Below, one piece after another: positions 18,511-27,812 of a stretch of DNA of 64,000 nucleotides. Source of the stretch: UMGS1663 sp963621995 (lineage in GTDB: Bacteria > Bacillota > Clostridia > TANB77 > CAG-508); assembly GCA_963621995.1 (NCBI GenBank), contig CAVFFZ010000003.1, positions 1-64,000 on the forward strand, in the 5' to 3' direction. Position numbers and translations under genes: made by a program. Every line of letters begins with the position of its first letter. Within the stretch, counting starts at the first letter, position 1. The notes below the pieces were generated by a model that was not told where the DNA came from, made no database searches, and was given only the letters and a program-made list of their open reading frames with translations.

Positions 18511-19503
18511 ATGAACAAAAATGAAAAAGCATCTGGATCACTAATAAAAATATTAGTAATTAGCTTAATACTTGTATCTTTAACAGGAATTGGAGTTATG
18601 GCTACCAACACAAAAATTACAAGTGTAAAAATTATACTTTCTAATGACTATGAAATGGTAGTACTAACAGGAAAAACGAAAGTATCAGAGATATTAAAAG
18701 AAAACCATATTTCTTTATCAGAAGATGAGGTAGTAACACCAAACCTTGAAGATGAAATATTAGAAAATAAAACAATAAGAATTTCAAATAAAATAGATGA
18801 AATGTTAGAAAAAGCTGAAACAGAAACAGTAATTTCAGCAGAAGAAATATTAAGTTCATATGGAACAATTGTAGAAAAATTAGTTACAGAACAAGAAGTT
18901 ATTCCATTTGAAACAATTACAAAAGAGGCGACTGGAGAAGGTACAAAACAAAATAAAGTTGTTCAGAGTGGGGAAAATGGTTTAAGAGAAGTAACATATA
19001 AAATTAAATATCAAAATGAAGAGGAAATTGAAAGAACAGAAATTTCTAACACAATTATTAAAGAACCAGTAAATAAAATAGTAGAAGTAAGAACTGTACA
19101 AGTAACGTCAAGAGGTGGAAATGAAAGAGTTGCAACTTCAAATCCTGCACTTACAGCTTCAACAACACTTGCAAAAAAAGTAGAAGGAATTACTCCTACA
19201 GTAAGAACATTTAATACTTCAGCATATTGTTCTTGTGCAAAATGTTGTGGTAAAACAAATGGAATTACAGCTTCAGGTGCAAAAGCATCAGAGTGGTATA
19301 CAGTAGCAGCTGGAAGTGGATATAAAATTGGAACTGTAATATATATGCCAGCTCTAGCAGACAAGCCAAATGGTGGATGGTTTGTGGTACAAGACAGAGG
19401 AGGGGCTATATCAAATAGCAAATTAGATATTTATATGGGTTCTCATAGCAGTGCACTTCAATATGGAAGAAAAACTTTAGAAGCATATATTTATGAATTT
19501 TAA
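18511..19503 (+). CDS. Secreted cell-wall protein: DUF348, G5 and 3D domains (YabE/RpfB-like)
   Basis: 330 residues. A hydrophobic N-terminal segment (about residues 10-30) serves as signal or anchor. A DUF348 ubiquitin-like region (TKITSVKIILSNDYE..) covers about 35-90 and a G5 domain (IPFETITKEATGEG..GLREVTYKI) about 130-200. A C-terminal 3D domain (about 230-330) contains the Asp-rich VQDRGG..KLDIYM motif and a Cys cluster CSCAKCCG. In YabE and Rpf-like proteins the 3D domain has a double-psi barrel fold like lytic transglycosylases, so a role in peptidoglycan remodelling is likely. RBS AAGGAGGAG. Single gene with its own promoter and terminator. Confidence 0.9.
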   Translation: MNKNEKASGSLIKILVISLILVSLTGIGVMATNTKITSVKIILSNDYEMVVLTGKTKVSEILKENHISLSEDEVVTPNLEDEILENKTIRISNKIDEMLEKAETETVISAEEILSSYGTIVEKLVTEQEVIPFETITKEATGEGTKQNKVVQSGENGLREVTYKIKYQNEEEIERTEISNTIIKEPVNKIVEVRTVQVTSRGGNERVATSNPALTASTTLAKKVEGITPTVRTFNTSAYCSCAKCCGKTNGITASGAKASEWYTVAAGSGYKIGTVIYMPALADKPNGGWFVVQDRGGAISNSKLDIYMGSHSSALQYGRKTLEAYIYEF

Positions 19504-19509
19504 AAATTT

Positions 19510-19547
19510 GGGTCAATTAGGGACAGCCCCCCAATTGATCCTTTTTG
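19510..19547 (+). terminator. Terminator built from a GGGAC palindrome
   Basis: GGGTCAATT pairs with AATTGATCC (one G-T pair), the loop contains AGGGACAG, and a CTTTTTG run follows. A member of the palindrome family serving as terminator. Confidence 0.7.
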
Positions 19548-19601
19548 TATTAAGAATATGGCAAATTAAATTAGTTTTTAAAGAAAGTGAGGAGAAGTAT
19601 T

Positions 19602-20357
19602 ATGAAATTGATATCTTGGAATGTAAATGGACTGAGAGCAGTTATAAATAAAGGATTTATGGATTTTTTTAAACAGATAGATGTGGACATTTTTTGCATT
19701 CAAGAGACAAAGATGCAGGAAGGTCAAATAGAACTTGTACTAGATGGATATTATCAATATTTTAATAGTGCAATAAAAAAAGGATATTCTGGGACGGCAG
19801 TGTTTACTAAACAAAAGCCAATAAATGTTACATATGGTATAGGAATAGAAGAACATGATCAAGAAGGAAGAATAATAACAGCTGAATATGAAAAGTTTTA
19901 TTTAGTTAATTGCTATACTCCAAATTCAAAAAGAAAATTAGAAAGACTAGAATATCGTAAAATTTGGGAAGATGAGATAAGAAAATATTTGAAAAAATTG
20001 GAGGAAACAAAGCCAGTAATTTATTGTGGAGACTTAAATGTGGCTCATGAGGAAATTGATTTAAAAAATCCAAAAACAAATCATTATAGTGCTGGTTTTA
20101 CAGATGAGGAAAGAAATAAAATGACAGAATTATTAAATTCTGGATTTATAGATAGTTTTAGATATTTATATCCTGAAAAGGAGAATGCTTATACATGGTG
20201 GTCTTATATGATGAAGGCACGTGAAAAAAATGTTGGGTGGAGAATAGATTATTTTATAACTTCAAATAGTTTAAAAGAAAAAATAGAAGATAGTAAAATA
20301 CATAGTGAAGTTATGGGAAGCGACCATTGCCCAATAGAATTAGATATAGAAGTATAA
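19602..20357 (+). CDS. xthA: Exodeoxyribonuclease III / AP endonuclease
   Basis: 251 residues from the ATG at 19602. Base-excision repair enzyme that cuts at abasic sites and trims 3' ends. Motifs of the EEP nuclease fold: WNVNGLRA (residues 5-12), the catalytic Glu in CIQETKMQ, the GDLNVAHEEID metal/active-site loop, and GSDHCPIELD near the end. Start chosen because GAGGAG lies 7 bases before it. The upstream GTG at 19587 overlaps that RBS and would add residues not seen in the family. Confidence 0.93.
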   Translation: MKLISWNVNGLRAVINKGFMDFFKQIDVDIFCIQETKMQEGQIELVLDGYYQYFNSAIKKGYSGTAVFTKQKPINVTYGIGIEEHDQEGRIITAEYEKFYLVNCYTPNSKRKLERLEYRKIWEDEIRKYLKKLEETKPVIYCGDLNVAHEEIDLKNPKTNHYSAGFTDEERNKMTELLNSGFIDSFRYLYPEKENAYTWWSYMMKAREKNVGWRIDYFITSNSLKEKIEDSKIHSEVMGSDHCPIELDIEV

Positions 20358-20391
20358 AAAAGACCTAATTATTATATAATTAGGTCTTTTT
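20357..20391. terminator. Bidirectional terminator between convergent genes
   Basis: AAAAAGACCTAATTA / TAATTAGGTCTTTTT stem with A and T runs on both sides, between xthA (plus) and the export gene (minus). Confidence 0.85.
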
Positions 20392-20442
20392 ATCAGATAA
20401 ATTATGTAATTAAAAATTTAAATAATTTACATTGTACAAAAT

Positions 20443-21009
20443 TTAATTACGATTTTTTCTTTTTTTAATAATAACTGATGCTACTATAATTACAAGTAAA
20501 ACTGCTATAATTGCAATTACACCTGGCCATCCAAGTATTGCTACAATTTTACTACCTAAAGACATTATAATACCAGCTAATAAAACACCGAAAGCTACTG
20601 CGGTTACACTAGTTTTAAAATCTAAGTTTAAAAATGAAGCAGCTAATGTGCCTGTCCATGCACCAGTACCAGGTAAGGGAATACCAACAAATATTAGTAA
20701 TGCCCAAAATATTCCGTTATTTCCAGCAGATTTCTTTAATTTTTCTCCGCCCTTTTCACCTTTTTCTAAACACCATGTGAAAAATTTTCCTATTATTTTT
20801 TTATCTTTTCCCCACTCGAGTACTTTTCGTGCAAATAGGTAAATAATTGGTACAGGAAGCATATTTCCTATAATAGCTATAGGATAATATAAAAATATAT
20901 TTAAACCTAAACCTTCTGCAATTGGAATAGCACCTCTTAATTCTACAATAGGTACCATACTTACAAAAAAAACTACTAAATATTTTACAACGATTGGTAA
21001 AGTTGTCAT
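20443..21009 (-). CDS. Small multidrug export family membrane protein (COG2426-like)
   Basis: 188 residues, with about four to five membrane segments. Family hallmarks are the N-terminal VPIVELRGAIPIAEGLGLN and the central GIPLPGTGAWTGTLAA motif, matching the small multidrug export (PF06695) group, related to DedA proteins. Actual substrate is not known for most members. The C terminus is basic (IIKKRKNRN). RBS AAAGGAG is visible on the minus strand just upstream of 21009. It is the only minus-strand gene in the first 40 kb. Confidence 0.85.
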   Translation of the reverse strand: MTTLPIVVKYLVVFFVSMVPIVELRGAIPIAEGLGLNIFLYYPIAIIGNMLPVPIIYLFARKVLEWGKDKKIIGKFFTWCLEKGEKGGEKLKKSAGNNGIFWALLIFVGIPLPGTGAWTGTLAASFLNLDFKTSVTAVAFGVLLAGIIMSLGSKIVAILGWPGVIAIIAVLLVIIVASVIIKKRKNRN

Positions 21010-21137
21010 TAAAAAAACTCCTTTGCTTTAATATAAATTCAAGTCTCAAACATTGTACTATAAGAAATAAAAAAAGTCTACTATTTTCAAAAAAGAATAT
21101 TAGATAATTACTAAAAAAGTAACAAAATTTTCCTAGC

Positions 21138-21180
21138 TACCTCAAAAGTACCTGAATCTTTTGGAATAACTTTGAGGTGA
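21138..21180. repeat. Degenerate CCAAAAGTACCTG palindrome
   Basis: ACCTCAAAAGTACCTG, then CTTTTGG and ACTTTGAGGT. Shares CAAAAGTACCTG with the elements at 35233 and 56894. The rest of 21010-21219 is AT-rich without recognised features. Confidence 0.5.
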
Positions 21181-21219
21181 CTAAAAAATTAGACAAAATA
21201 TGCCAATACATAAAAAAGA

Positions 21220-21247
21220 TTGACAAAATGTACTAAAAAATTATATT
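21220..21247 (+). promoter_or_regulatory. Probable promoter for Tim44/SPFH operon
   Basis: TTGACA, 16-bp spacer, TATATT, upstream of the ATG at 21322. Confidence 0.55.
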
Positions 21248-21321
21248 ATAAATGTGCAAGGTAAAAGCATAAAAATATTATGCAAAGAATAAAAATAAAA
21301 ATAAAGGTTGGAGGTGAACAA

Positions 21322-22236
21322 ATGAAAAAAATAAAGGATATAGCAATTATTTTATTATCTTTTATAATAATAGGAATACATACATTAAGTTTTGCAGACG
21401 TTGGAAGTTTTGATAGATATGATAGTGGAAGTTCATCATCAGATTGGGGCTCTGGCTCATCAGACTGGGGTTCAAGTTCTTCTAGCTGGGATTGGGATGA
21501 TGATGATTACAGTTCAATTTCAGGCTCAGGTTCTTTTGGAACAGGTTTTGGAACAGTAGTTTTTATAATAATTATAGCAATAATAATAAGCGCTAATTCT
21601 AAAAAGGGAAAAGGACTACAAAATTATAGAGTAACACCAACTTATACACCAACTACAGATCCAAACAAATCACATGCTTATGCAGAAAAAATTAAAGAAA
21701 TAGATCCAAATTTCTCTGAAGAAAAAATGTTATCATTTGCAAAAGATTTATTTGTAAAATTGCAAAATGCATGGACAGCAAGAGATTGGGAACCAATGAG
21801 ACCATTTGAAACAGAAAGCCTATTTGAACAACACAAAGCACAAATTCAAGGTTATATAGATACAAATCGTATTAATGTAATGGATAGAATAGCAGTAAAT
21901 TATGCATATCTTTATAACTTTAGACAAGAAGGAGATAGAGATATATTAGAAATTGCATTAAAATCTACAATGAAAGACTATATAATAGATGCAAAAACAC
22001 AAGAACTTCTAGAAGGAAGCAAAACACAAGATAGAACTACAGTATATAAATTGACATTTGAAAGAAAAACTGGTGTATTAACTCCAGAAGGAACAGCTAA
22101 AGTTAAAACAACAAATTGCCCAAACTGTGGAGCACCAACAGAAATTACATCAGCAGGAAAGTGCGAATACTGCGGAAGTGTTATAATAACAGGAGCAAAT
22201 ACTTGGGTATTATCTGGCTTAGAGCCACTAAGATAA
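21322..22236 (+). CDS. Tim44-like domain protein with Ser/Gly/Trp-rich segment and zinc ribbon
   Basis: 304 residues from the ATG at 21322, which follows TTGGAGGTGA; the frame extends upstream to 21280 but lacks an RBS there. A signal peptide or first helix ends near FADVG. A low-complexity segment SSSDWGSGSSDWGSSSSSWD follows, then Asp-rich DDDDYSS, then a membrane helix (about residues 78-92). A Tim44-like domain (about 125-255, EEKMLSFAKDLFVKLQNAW) comes next, and a C-terminal CPNCG..CEYCG zinc ribbon. Tim44-like domains bind membranes or lipids. It is 28 bases upstream of an SPFH gene that also ends in zinc ribbons, so the two products probably act together at the membrane. Function unknown. 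Confidence 0.8.
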   Translation: MKKIKDIAIILLSFIIIGIHTLSFADVGSFDRYDSGSSSSDWGSGSSDWGSSSSSWDWDDDDYSSISGSGSFGTGFGTVVFIIIIAIIISANSKKGKGLQNYRVTPTYTPTTDPNKSHAYAEKIKEIDPNFSEEKMLSFAKDLFVKLQNAWTARDWEPMRPFETESLFEQHKAQIQGYIDTNRINVMDRIAVNYAYLYNFRQEGDRDILEIALKSTMKDYIIDAKTQELLEGSKTQDRTTVYKLTFERKTGVLTPEGTAKVKTTNCPNCGAPTEITSAGKCEYCGSVIITGANTWVLSGLEPLR

Positions 22237-22264
22237 AAATGACGAAAAATAAGGAGGAAAAATT

Positions 22265-23509
22265 ATGGGATTAATTAAAGCGGCAGTAAATGCTGTAGGA
22301 AGTACATTACATGACCAATGGAAAGAAGCAATTCGTTGCGAAAACATGGCAAATGATGTATTAATGGTAAAGAAAACAACATCTACGGGAGTTATAACTA
22401 ACAAAAGTACAATTGTAGTAGCACCTGGACAATGTGCTATTATATATGATAATGGTAAAGTAATAGATGCAACGGCAGAAGAAGGATATTATACATTTGA
22501 CAGTTCATCATCTCCATCATTCTTTGCAGGACAATTTGGAGAAGTATTTAAAGAAATGTGGCAAAGATTTACATATAATGGAGCAACAGCAAAAGAACAA
22601 GCTGTATTCTTCTTTAATATTAAAGAAATTATGGATAATAAATTTGGAACACCTGCACCAATACCATTCCAAGATTGGTCACATCCAATTCCAAACCAAA
22701 TGACAAATACATTAACTCCATTAAGAGTTCAAATTAAATGTTTTGGTAAATTTACATTTAGCATTATGGATCCAGCATTATTTATGCAAAAATTAGCAGG
22801 AACAGCTGATATATACAAAAAAGATCAAGTTGTAGAACAACTAAGAAGTGAAGTAATAGCAGTATTCCAAAATGTAACAAATGAATTAGGAACTTCAAAA
22901 TACAAAGTACCAGTACTTGAAATGCCAAGCCAAACAGATGAAATTAGACAAATGATGGATGAAAAAGTATTTGACGAGAAAATTCGTGAAAGAGGAATTA
23001 AAATAGATAGTTTCGCTGTAGAATCTGTTACTTTAGATGCAGAATCTGAAAAGAAAATAGATGAATATGAATTAAGCTCAAATGCCTATATGCAACAAGG
23101 AAAAATAGTTAGTGCATATTCAGAAGCTGTTAAAAGCGCAGCTGAAAACAGCGGAGGAGCAATGAACGGATTTATGGGAATCGGAATGATGAACATGAAT
23201 ACTGGAAATACAGTTGGAGGAGCAGCTTCTGGACCATGGAATAATACTGAAAATAGCAAAATGGATTTAAGTAAACAAGAAGAAGTAGTAAAAAAACCAG
23301 TTGAAGAAAACAAAACTGAAGAGCCAACAGTTGCAGAAGAAGCAAAAAAACCAGTTTCTAATAAATGGACTTGTGAATGTGGAAGTGAAAATGAAGGAAA
23401 TTTCTGTACAAATTGTGGATTACCAAAGCCAAGAATTTGCAAAAAATGCAATAGTAAATTAGGCAGAGATTCAAAATTTTGTAGCAATTGTGGAGAAAAA
23501 GCTGAATAA
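22265..23509 (+). CDS. SPFH-domain protein with C-terminal zinc ribbons (YdjI-like)
   Basis: 414 residues. Residues about 40-270 are an SPFH/band 7-like domain of the YdjI type (start MGLIKAAVNAVGSTLHDQWKE, then ..VVAPGQCAIIYDNGKV). A Gly/Met-rich linker (MNGFMGIGMMNMNTG) and a Glu/Lys/Pro-rich linker follow. The end has two Cys4 zinc-ribbon units (CECGSENEGNFCTNCG and CKKCNSKLGRDSKFCSNCG). SPFH proteins form membrane-associated oligomers; YdjI-like members are often encoded with membrane-stress proteins. RBS AAGGAGGAAAA. Operon with the Tim44-like gene, closed by a terminator at 23528. Exact role unknown. Confidence 0.87.
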   Translation: MGLIKAAVNAVGSTLHDQWKEAIRCENMANDVLMVKKTTSTGVITNKSTIVVAPGQCAIIYDNGKVIDATAEEGYYTFDSSSSPSFFAGQFGEVFKEMWQRFTYNGATAKEQAVFFFNIKEIMDNKFGTPAPIPFQDWSHPIPNQMTNTLTPLRVQIKCFGKFTFSIMDPALFMQKLAGTADIYKKDQVVEQLRSEVIAVFQNVTNELGTSKYKVPVLEMPSQTDEIRQMMDEKVFDEKIRERGIKIDSFAVESVTLDAESEKKIDEYELSSNAYMQQGKIVSAYSEAVKSAAENSGGAMNGFMGIGMMNMNTGNTVGGAASGPWNNTENSKMDLSKQEEVVKKPVEENKTEEPTVAEEAKKPVSNKWTCECGSENEGNFCTNCGLPKPRICKKCNSKLGRDSKFCSNCGEKAE

Positions 23510-23527
23510 AAAATAAATATAAAAATA

Positions 23528-23552
23528 AAAAATCCGCTGTGGCGGATTTTTT
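23528..23552 (+). terminator. Terminator of SPFH operon
   Basis: AAAAATCCGC TGT GGCGGATTTTTT hairpin with T run. Confidence 0.85.
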
Positions 23553-23581
23553 ATTTTTACCAACAAATTATCCACAATGTA

Positions 23582-23611
23582 TTGACAAAACTAAGAAAAA
23601 TGAAGTATACT
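23582..23611 (+). promoter_or_regulatory. Promoter for rpoB
   Basis: TTGACA, 18-bp spacer, TATACT. It lies about 300 bases upstream of the rpoB start, implying a long leader. Confidence 0.6.
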
Positions 23612-23617
23612 TATATG

Positions 23618-23910
23618 GTATAAGCAATTTTTTGTCTTACAAAAGAATTAATTACGAAAATTTTATTAAAAAAGAAGAGGAATTGTTTTATTTTAACCTA
23701 CGGAAAACTTAACTTTAGGTAAGCAGCAAAGTTAAATTTTAAGTAAGAAAAATAAAAACAAGAAGGGCTTCTTTTACCTATAAATTTTATTCACAAAAGA
23801 GCATTTAATGTGAAAATAAATATATTTGAAACATTGAGAAACAATATTTAAGTTCACAAAATGCTAAAATTTTAAGTCTGCTTTAAATTCAATATAGGGG
23901 GTAATTTGTT
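23618..23910 (+). promoter_or_regulatory. Long structured 5' leader of rpoB
   Basis: No ORF of note. Possible pairings: ACTTAACTTT with AAAGTTAA..AAGT (23700-23745), a small AAGAAG GGC TTCTTT hairpin (23761-23775), and a long-range AGCATTTAATGTGAA (23799-23813) with TTCACAAAATGCT (23853-23865). The end of the leader (TCTGCTTTAAA...CAATA...AGGGGGTAATT) resembles the end of the rpoB-rpoC spacer. It may be a regulatory leader; no known family recognised. Confidence 0.45.
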
Positions 23911-26900
23911 TTGGTAAAAGATATCAAACACGAAAAATGCACACGTAAAACGTTTGCAAAAATTGGTGACTTTATTGAGATACCAAACTTAATTAAAGTC
24001 CAAAAAGACTCTTACGATTGGTTTGTAGAAGAAGGATTAGGAGAAGTTTTACAAGATATATCTCCAATAGTAGACTACTCTGGAAACCTTGTACTTGAGT
24101 TCTTTGACTATTACATGGAAGACAAAACAAAGTATTCTGTTGAAGAAGCAAAAGAAAGAGATGCTACATATTCAACAAGATTACATGTAAAAGTACGTTT
24201 AATTAACCGTGAAACAGGCGAAATTAAAGAACAAGAGATTTATTTAGGGGACTTCCCAGTAATGACAGAAAGTGGAACTTTCATCATAAATGGCGCAGAA
24301 AGAGTTGTAGTCAGCCAATTAGTACGTTCTCCAGGATGTTACTATGCTTTTGAATTCGACAAAACAGGTAAAAAAATATTCACTTCAACAGTTATGCCAA
24401 TTCGTGGTGCATGGATTGAATACGAAACAGATGGAAACGACGTATTCTGGGCAAGAGTTGATAGAACAAGAAAAATACCAGTTACTTGTCTTTTAAGAGC
24501 AATTGGAATTGCTACAGACGAAGAAATATTAGCTTTATTTGGAGATGAAGAAAAACTTAAAGCTACAATTCAAAAAGATACTATTAAAACTACAGACGAA
24601 GCTTTAATAGAAATTTACAAAAAATTAAGACCAGGTGAACTTCCAACTGTAGATGCTGCAAGAAACTTGTTTAATGGTTTATTCTTTGATGAAAGAAGAT
24701 ATGACTTGGCAAAAGTAGGGCGTTATAAATTTAATAAAAAATTAAGTTTAGCATCTAGAATAGTTGGAAAAGTAGCATTTGAAGATATTATTGATCCAAC
24801 AACAGGAGAAGTATTAGTAGAAAAGGACAATGTTATTTCAGAAGAAATAGCAGAAGAAATACAAAATACAGGACTAAACATTGTAGATGTTAAAGTTGGA
24901 GAAACTAAAGTTAGAATTATAGGAAATGGGACAGTAAATATCCACAAATTTGTAACAGATGTTGATATTTCAGATTTACATTTCAAAGAAAAAGTAAATT
25001 ATGAAGTACTAAAATCAATATTAGATGCAACTGACAAAAAAGATTTACACAAAGTATTAAAAGAAAGAAAAGAAGAATTAATACCAAAACATATAACAAA
25101 CGAAGATATAATTGCTTCAATTAGTTACTTATTAAATCTAGACCATGGACTAGGTGTAACAGATGATATAGACCATTTAGGAAATAGACGTATTAGATGT
25201 GTTGGTGAATTATTACAAAATCAATTTAGAATTGGTTTAACAAGACTTGAAAGAGTTGTTCGTGAAAGAATGACAATTCAAGACTTAGACATAGTAACAC
25301 CACAAACATTAATTAATACAAAACCTATTACATCATCTATTAGAGAATTCTTTGGAAGCTCTCAATTATCACAATTTATGGACCAAACAAACCCATTATC
25401 AGAGCTTACACATAAAAGAAGAATTTCAGCATTAGGACCTGGTGGACTTTCTCGTGAAAGAGCAGGATTCGAAGTACGTGATATTCACTATACTCACTAT
25501 GGAAGACTTTGCCCAGTAGAATCTCCAGAAGGACCAAACATTGGACTTATTTCTGCATTATCATCTTTTGCAGTTATTAATGAATATGGATTTATTGAAA
25601 CACCATATAGAAAAGTAGTAGATGGAAAAGTTACAGATACTGTAGAATATATGCCAGCTGATGAAGAAGATAAATATATTATTGCTCAAGCATCAGAACC
25701 TTTAGATGAAGAAGGAAAATTCGTACATAAAAGAATTCGTGTACGTCATAGAGAAGAAATTACAGAAGTTGATGCTAGCCAAGTTGACTATGTAGATGTC
25801 TCTCCAAAGCAATTAGTATCTGTTGCAGCAGCAATGATACCATTCTTAGAGCATGATGACGTTAAACGTTCACTTATGGGTTCTAACATGCAACGTCAAG
25901 CAGTTCCACTACTTATGCCAGAATCTCCAATAGTTGGAACAGGAATTGAATACAGAGCAGCAAGAGACTCTGGAATTACAATTACTGCAATTAATGAAGG
26001 TATTGTAGAAAAAGTAACAGCAGACGAAGTAAAAGTACGTAATAAAAAGAATGAAATAGATACATATAGGTTACGTAAGTTCAAAAGAACAAATGGTGGT
26101 ACATGTATTAACCAAAGACCAGTTGTAACAAGAGGAGAAAAAGTTAAAGCAGGAGACATTTTAGCAGATGGACCATCTACAAAAAATGGAGAAATGGCTC
26201 TAGGAAGAAATGTTTTAATAGCTTTTACAACTTGGGAAGGTTACAACTACGAGGACGCTGTATTAATTAGCGAAAGATTAGTTAAAGAAGATGTTTATAC
26301 ATCTATACATATTGAAGAATATGATTGCGAATGCCGTGATACAAAATTAGGTCCAGAAGAAATTACTCATGATATTCCAAATGTTGGAGACGACAGCTTA
26401 AAAGACCTAGACGAAAACGGAATTATAAGAATTGGTGCTGAAGTAAGACCAGGAGATATATTAGTAGGTAAAGTTACTCCAAAAGGAGAAACAGAACTTA
26501 CAGCAGAAGAAAGATTACTTCGTGCTATATTTGGAGAAAAAGCAAGAGAAGTTAGAGACACATCTTTAAGAGTTCCTCATGGTGAAGCTGGAACAATAGT
26601 AGATGTTAAAATATTTACTAGAGATAATTCAGATGAATTAGGACCTGGTGTTAACCAAGTAATTCGTTGTTATATTGCAACAAAGAGAAAAATCTCTGTC
26701 GGTGATAAAATGGCCGGACGTCATGGTAACAAAGGTGTTATTTCAAGAATACTTCCAGTAGAAGATATGCCATTCTTAGAAGATGGTACACCAGTAGATA
26801 TAGTATTAAACCCACAAGGTATTCCATCTCGTATGAATTTAGGTCAAGTTCTAGAAGTTCACTTAGGTATGGCTGCAAAAGCATTAGGCTGGAAAGTTGC

Positions 26901-27618
26901 AACACCAGTATTTGATGGTGCTACAGACGAAGAAATTAAAGAATTATTAATAGAAGCTGGATTAAGACCAGATGGAAAAACAATACTTCATGATGGACGT
27001 ACAGGTGAAAAATTTGATAATCCTGTTACAGTTGGTGTAATGTATATGCTTAAACTACATCACTTAGTTGATGATAAAATACATGCTCGTTCAACTGGAC
27101 CATACTCACTAGTTACACAACAACCTCTAGGTGGTAAAGCACAATTCGGTGGACAACGTTTTGGTGAAATGGAAGTTTGGGCATTAGAGGCATATGGTGC
27201 AGCTTACACATTACAAGAAATGTTAACAGTTAAATCAGACGACGTTGTTGGACGTGTTAAAACATATGAAGCAATTGTTAAAGGTGAAAATGTTCCTGAA
27301 CCAGGTGTTCCAGAATCATTCAAAGTATTAATTAAAGAACTTCAATCTTTAGGATTAGACATACGCCTATATTCAGAAGATAATAAAGAGTTAGAATTAC
27401 AAGAACATATTGATGAAGGAGTAGACTACGAAGACGCAAAAGTCGGAGAAAACGTAGTTGATGAATCTGAATTAGAAGATAGCTATATAGAAGCAGATGA
27501 AGATTCAGACGCAATGCTATTAGACACAGATGAATCAGATGATTTATTCCTTGGTTTAGATGATGAAGGTGATGATTCTATATTTGATTCAAATTTAGAT
27601 GAAGACGGATTAGAATAA
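23911..27618 (+). CDS. rpoB: DNA-directed RNA polymerase beta subunit
   Basis: 1235 residues. Core polymerase subunit carrying part of the active site and the rifampicin pocket. The rifampicin region (about residues 484-520, SQLSQFMDQTNPLSELTHKRRISALGPGGL) has the wild-type Gln, Asp, His and Ser positions, so no resistance substitution is seen there. Downstream catalytic and clamp motifs are present (GYNYEDAVLISERLV, GDKMAGRHGNKGVIS, GGKAQFGGQRFGEMEVWALEAYGAA). The last 70 residues are a very acidic Asp/Glu tail. TTG start behind AGGGGGT (23896-23902). No rplL precedes it; the 5' neighbour is an SPFH gene. Confidence 0.98.
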   Translation: MVKDIKHEKCTRKTFAKIGDFIEIPNLIKVQKDSYDWFVEEGLGEVLQDISPIVDYSGNLVLEFFDYYMEDKTKYSVEEAKERDATYSTRLHVKVRLINRETGEIKEQEIYLGDFPVMTESGTFIINGAERVVVSQLVRSPGCYYAFEFDKTGKKIFTSTVMPIRGAWIEYETDGNDVFWARVDRTRKIPVTCLLRAIGIATDEEILALFGDEEKLKATIQKDTIKTTDEALIEIYKKLRPGELPTVDAARNLFNGLFFDERRYDLAKVGRYKFNKKLSLASRIVGKVAFEDIIDPTTGEVLVEKDNVISEEIAEEIQNTGLNIVDVKVGETKVRIIGNGTVNIHKFVTDVDISDLHFKEKVNYEVLKSILDATDKKDLHKVLKERKEELIPKHITNEDIIASISYLLNLDHGLGVTDDIDHLGNRRIRCVGELLQNQFRIGLTRLERVVRERMTIQDLDIVTPQTLINTKPITSSIREFFGSSQLSQFMDQTNPLSELTHKRRISALGPGGLSRERAGFEVRDIHYTHYGRLCPVESPEGPNIGLISALSSFAVINEYGFIETPYRKVVDGKVTDTVEYMPADEEDKYIIAQASEPLDEEGKFVHKRIRVRHREEITEVDASQVDYVDVSPKQLVSVAAAMIPFLEHDDVKRSLMGSNMQRQAVPLLMPESPIVGTGIEYRAARDSGITITAINEGIVEKVTADEVKVRNKKNEIDTYRLRKFKRTNGGTCINQRPVVTRGEKVKAGDILADGPSTKNGEMALGRNVLIAFTTWEGYNYEDAVLISERLVKEDVYTSIHIEEYDCECRDTKLGPEEITHDIPNVGDDSLKDLDENGIIRIGAEVRPGDILVGKVTPKGETELTAEERLLRAIFGEKAREVRDTSLRVPHGEAGTIVDVKIFTRDNSDELGPGVNQVIRCYIATKRKISVGDKMAGRHGNKGVISRILPVEDMPFLEDGTPVDIVLNPQGIPSRMNLGQVLEVHLGMAAKALGWKVATPVFDGATDEEIKELLIEAGLRPDGKTILHDGRTGEKFDNPVTVGVMYMLKLHHLVDDKIHARSTGPYSLVTQQPLGGKAQFGGQRFGEMEVWALEAYGAAYTLQEMLTVKSDDVVGRVKTYEAIVKGENVPEPGVPESFKVLIKELQSLGLDIRLYSEDNKELELQEHIDEGVDYEDAKVGENVVDESELEDSYIEADEDSDAMLLDTDESDDLFLGLDDEGDDSIFDSNLDEDGLE

Positions 27619-27625
27619 AAAAGTT

Positions 27626-27656
27626 GCAATTTGGGGGTATTTCCCCAATTGGCACA
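27626..27656 (+). other. Hairpin in the rpoB-rpoC spacer
   Basis: TTGCAATTTGGGG pairs imperfectly with CCCCAATTGGCA, with no T run after it. It lies in a 194-base spacer between genes that are usually separated by much less. It could pause, attenuate or be an RNase site. Confidence 0.5.
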
Positions 27657-27812
27657 ATAATTTGATTAGAAAATATCCTTAATTGGAAAAAACAATTAAA
27701 TAAATTTTAAAAAGATAAGAGGCGACATTTAAAATTTGCACCAGCAGTGGTTAGAACTTGAAATCTGTTTTAAAATTACCCAATAAAATAGTAATAGGGG
27801 GCTAATTAAAAA

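Noticed and set aside
25363..25460. Rifampicin-resistance changes in rpoB
   Set aside because: The usual resistance positions all carry the susceptible residues.
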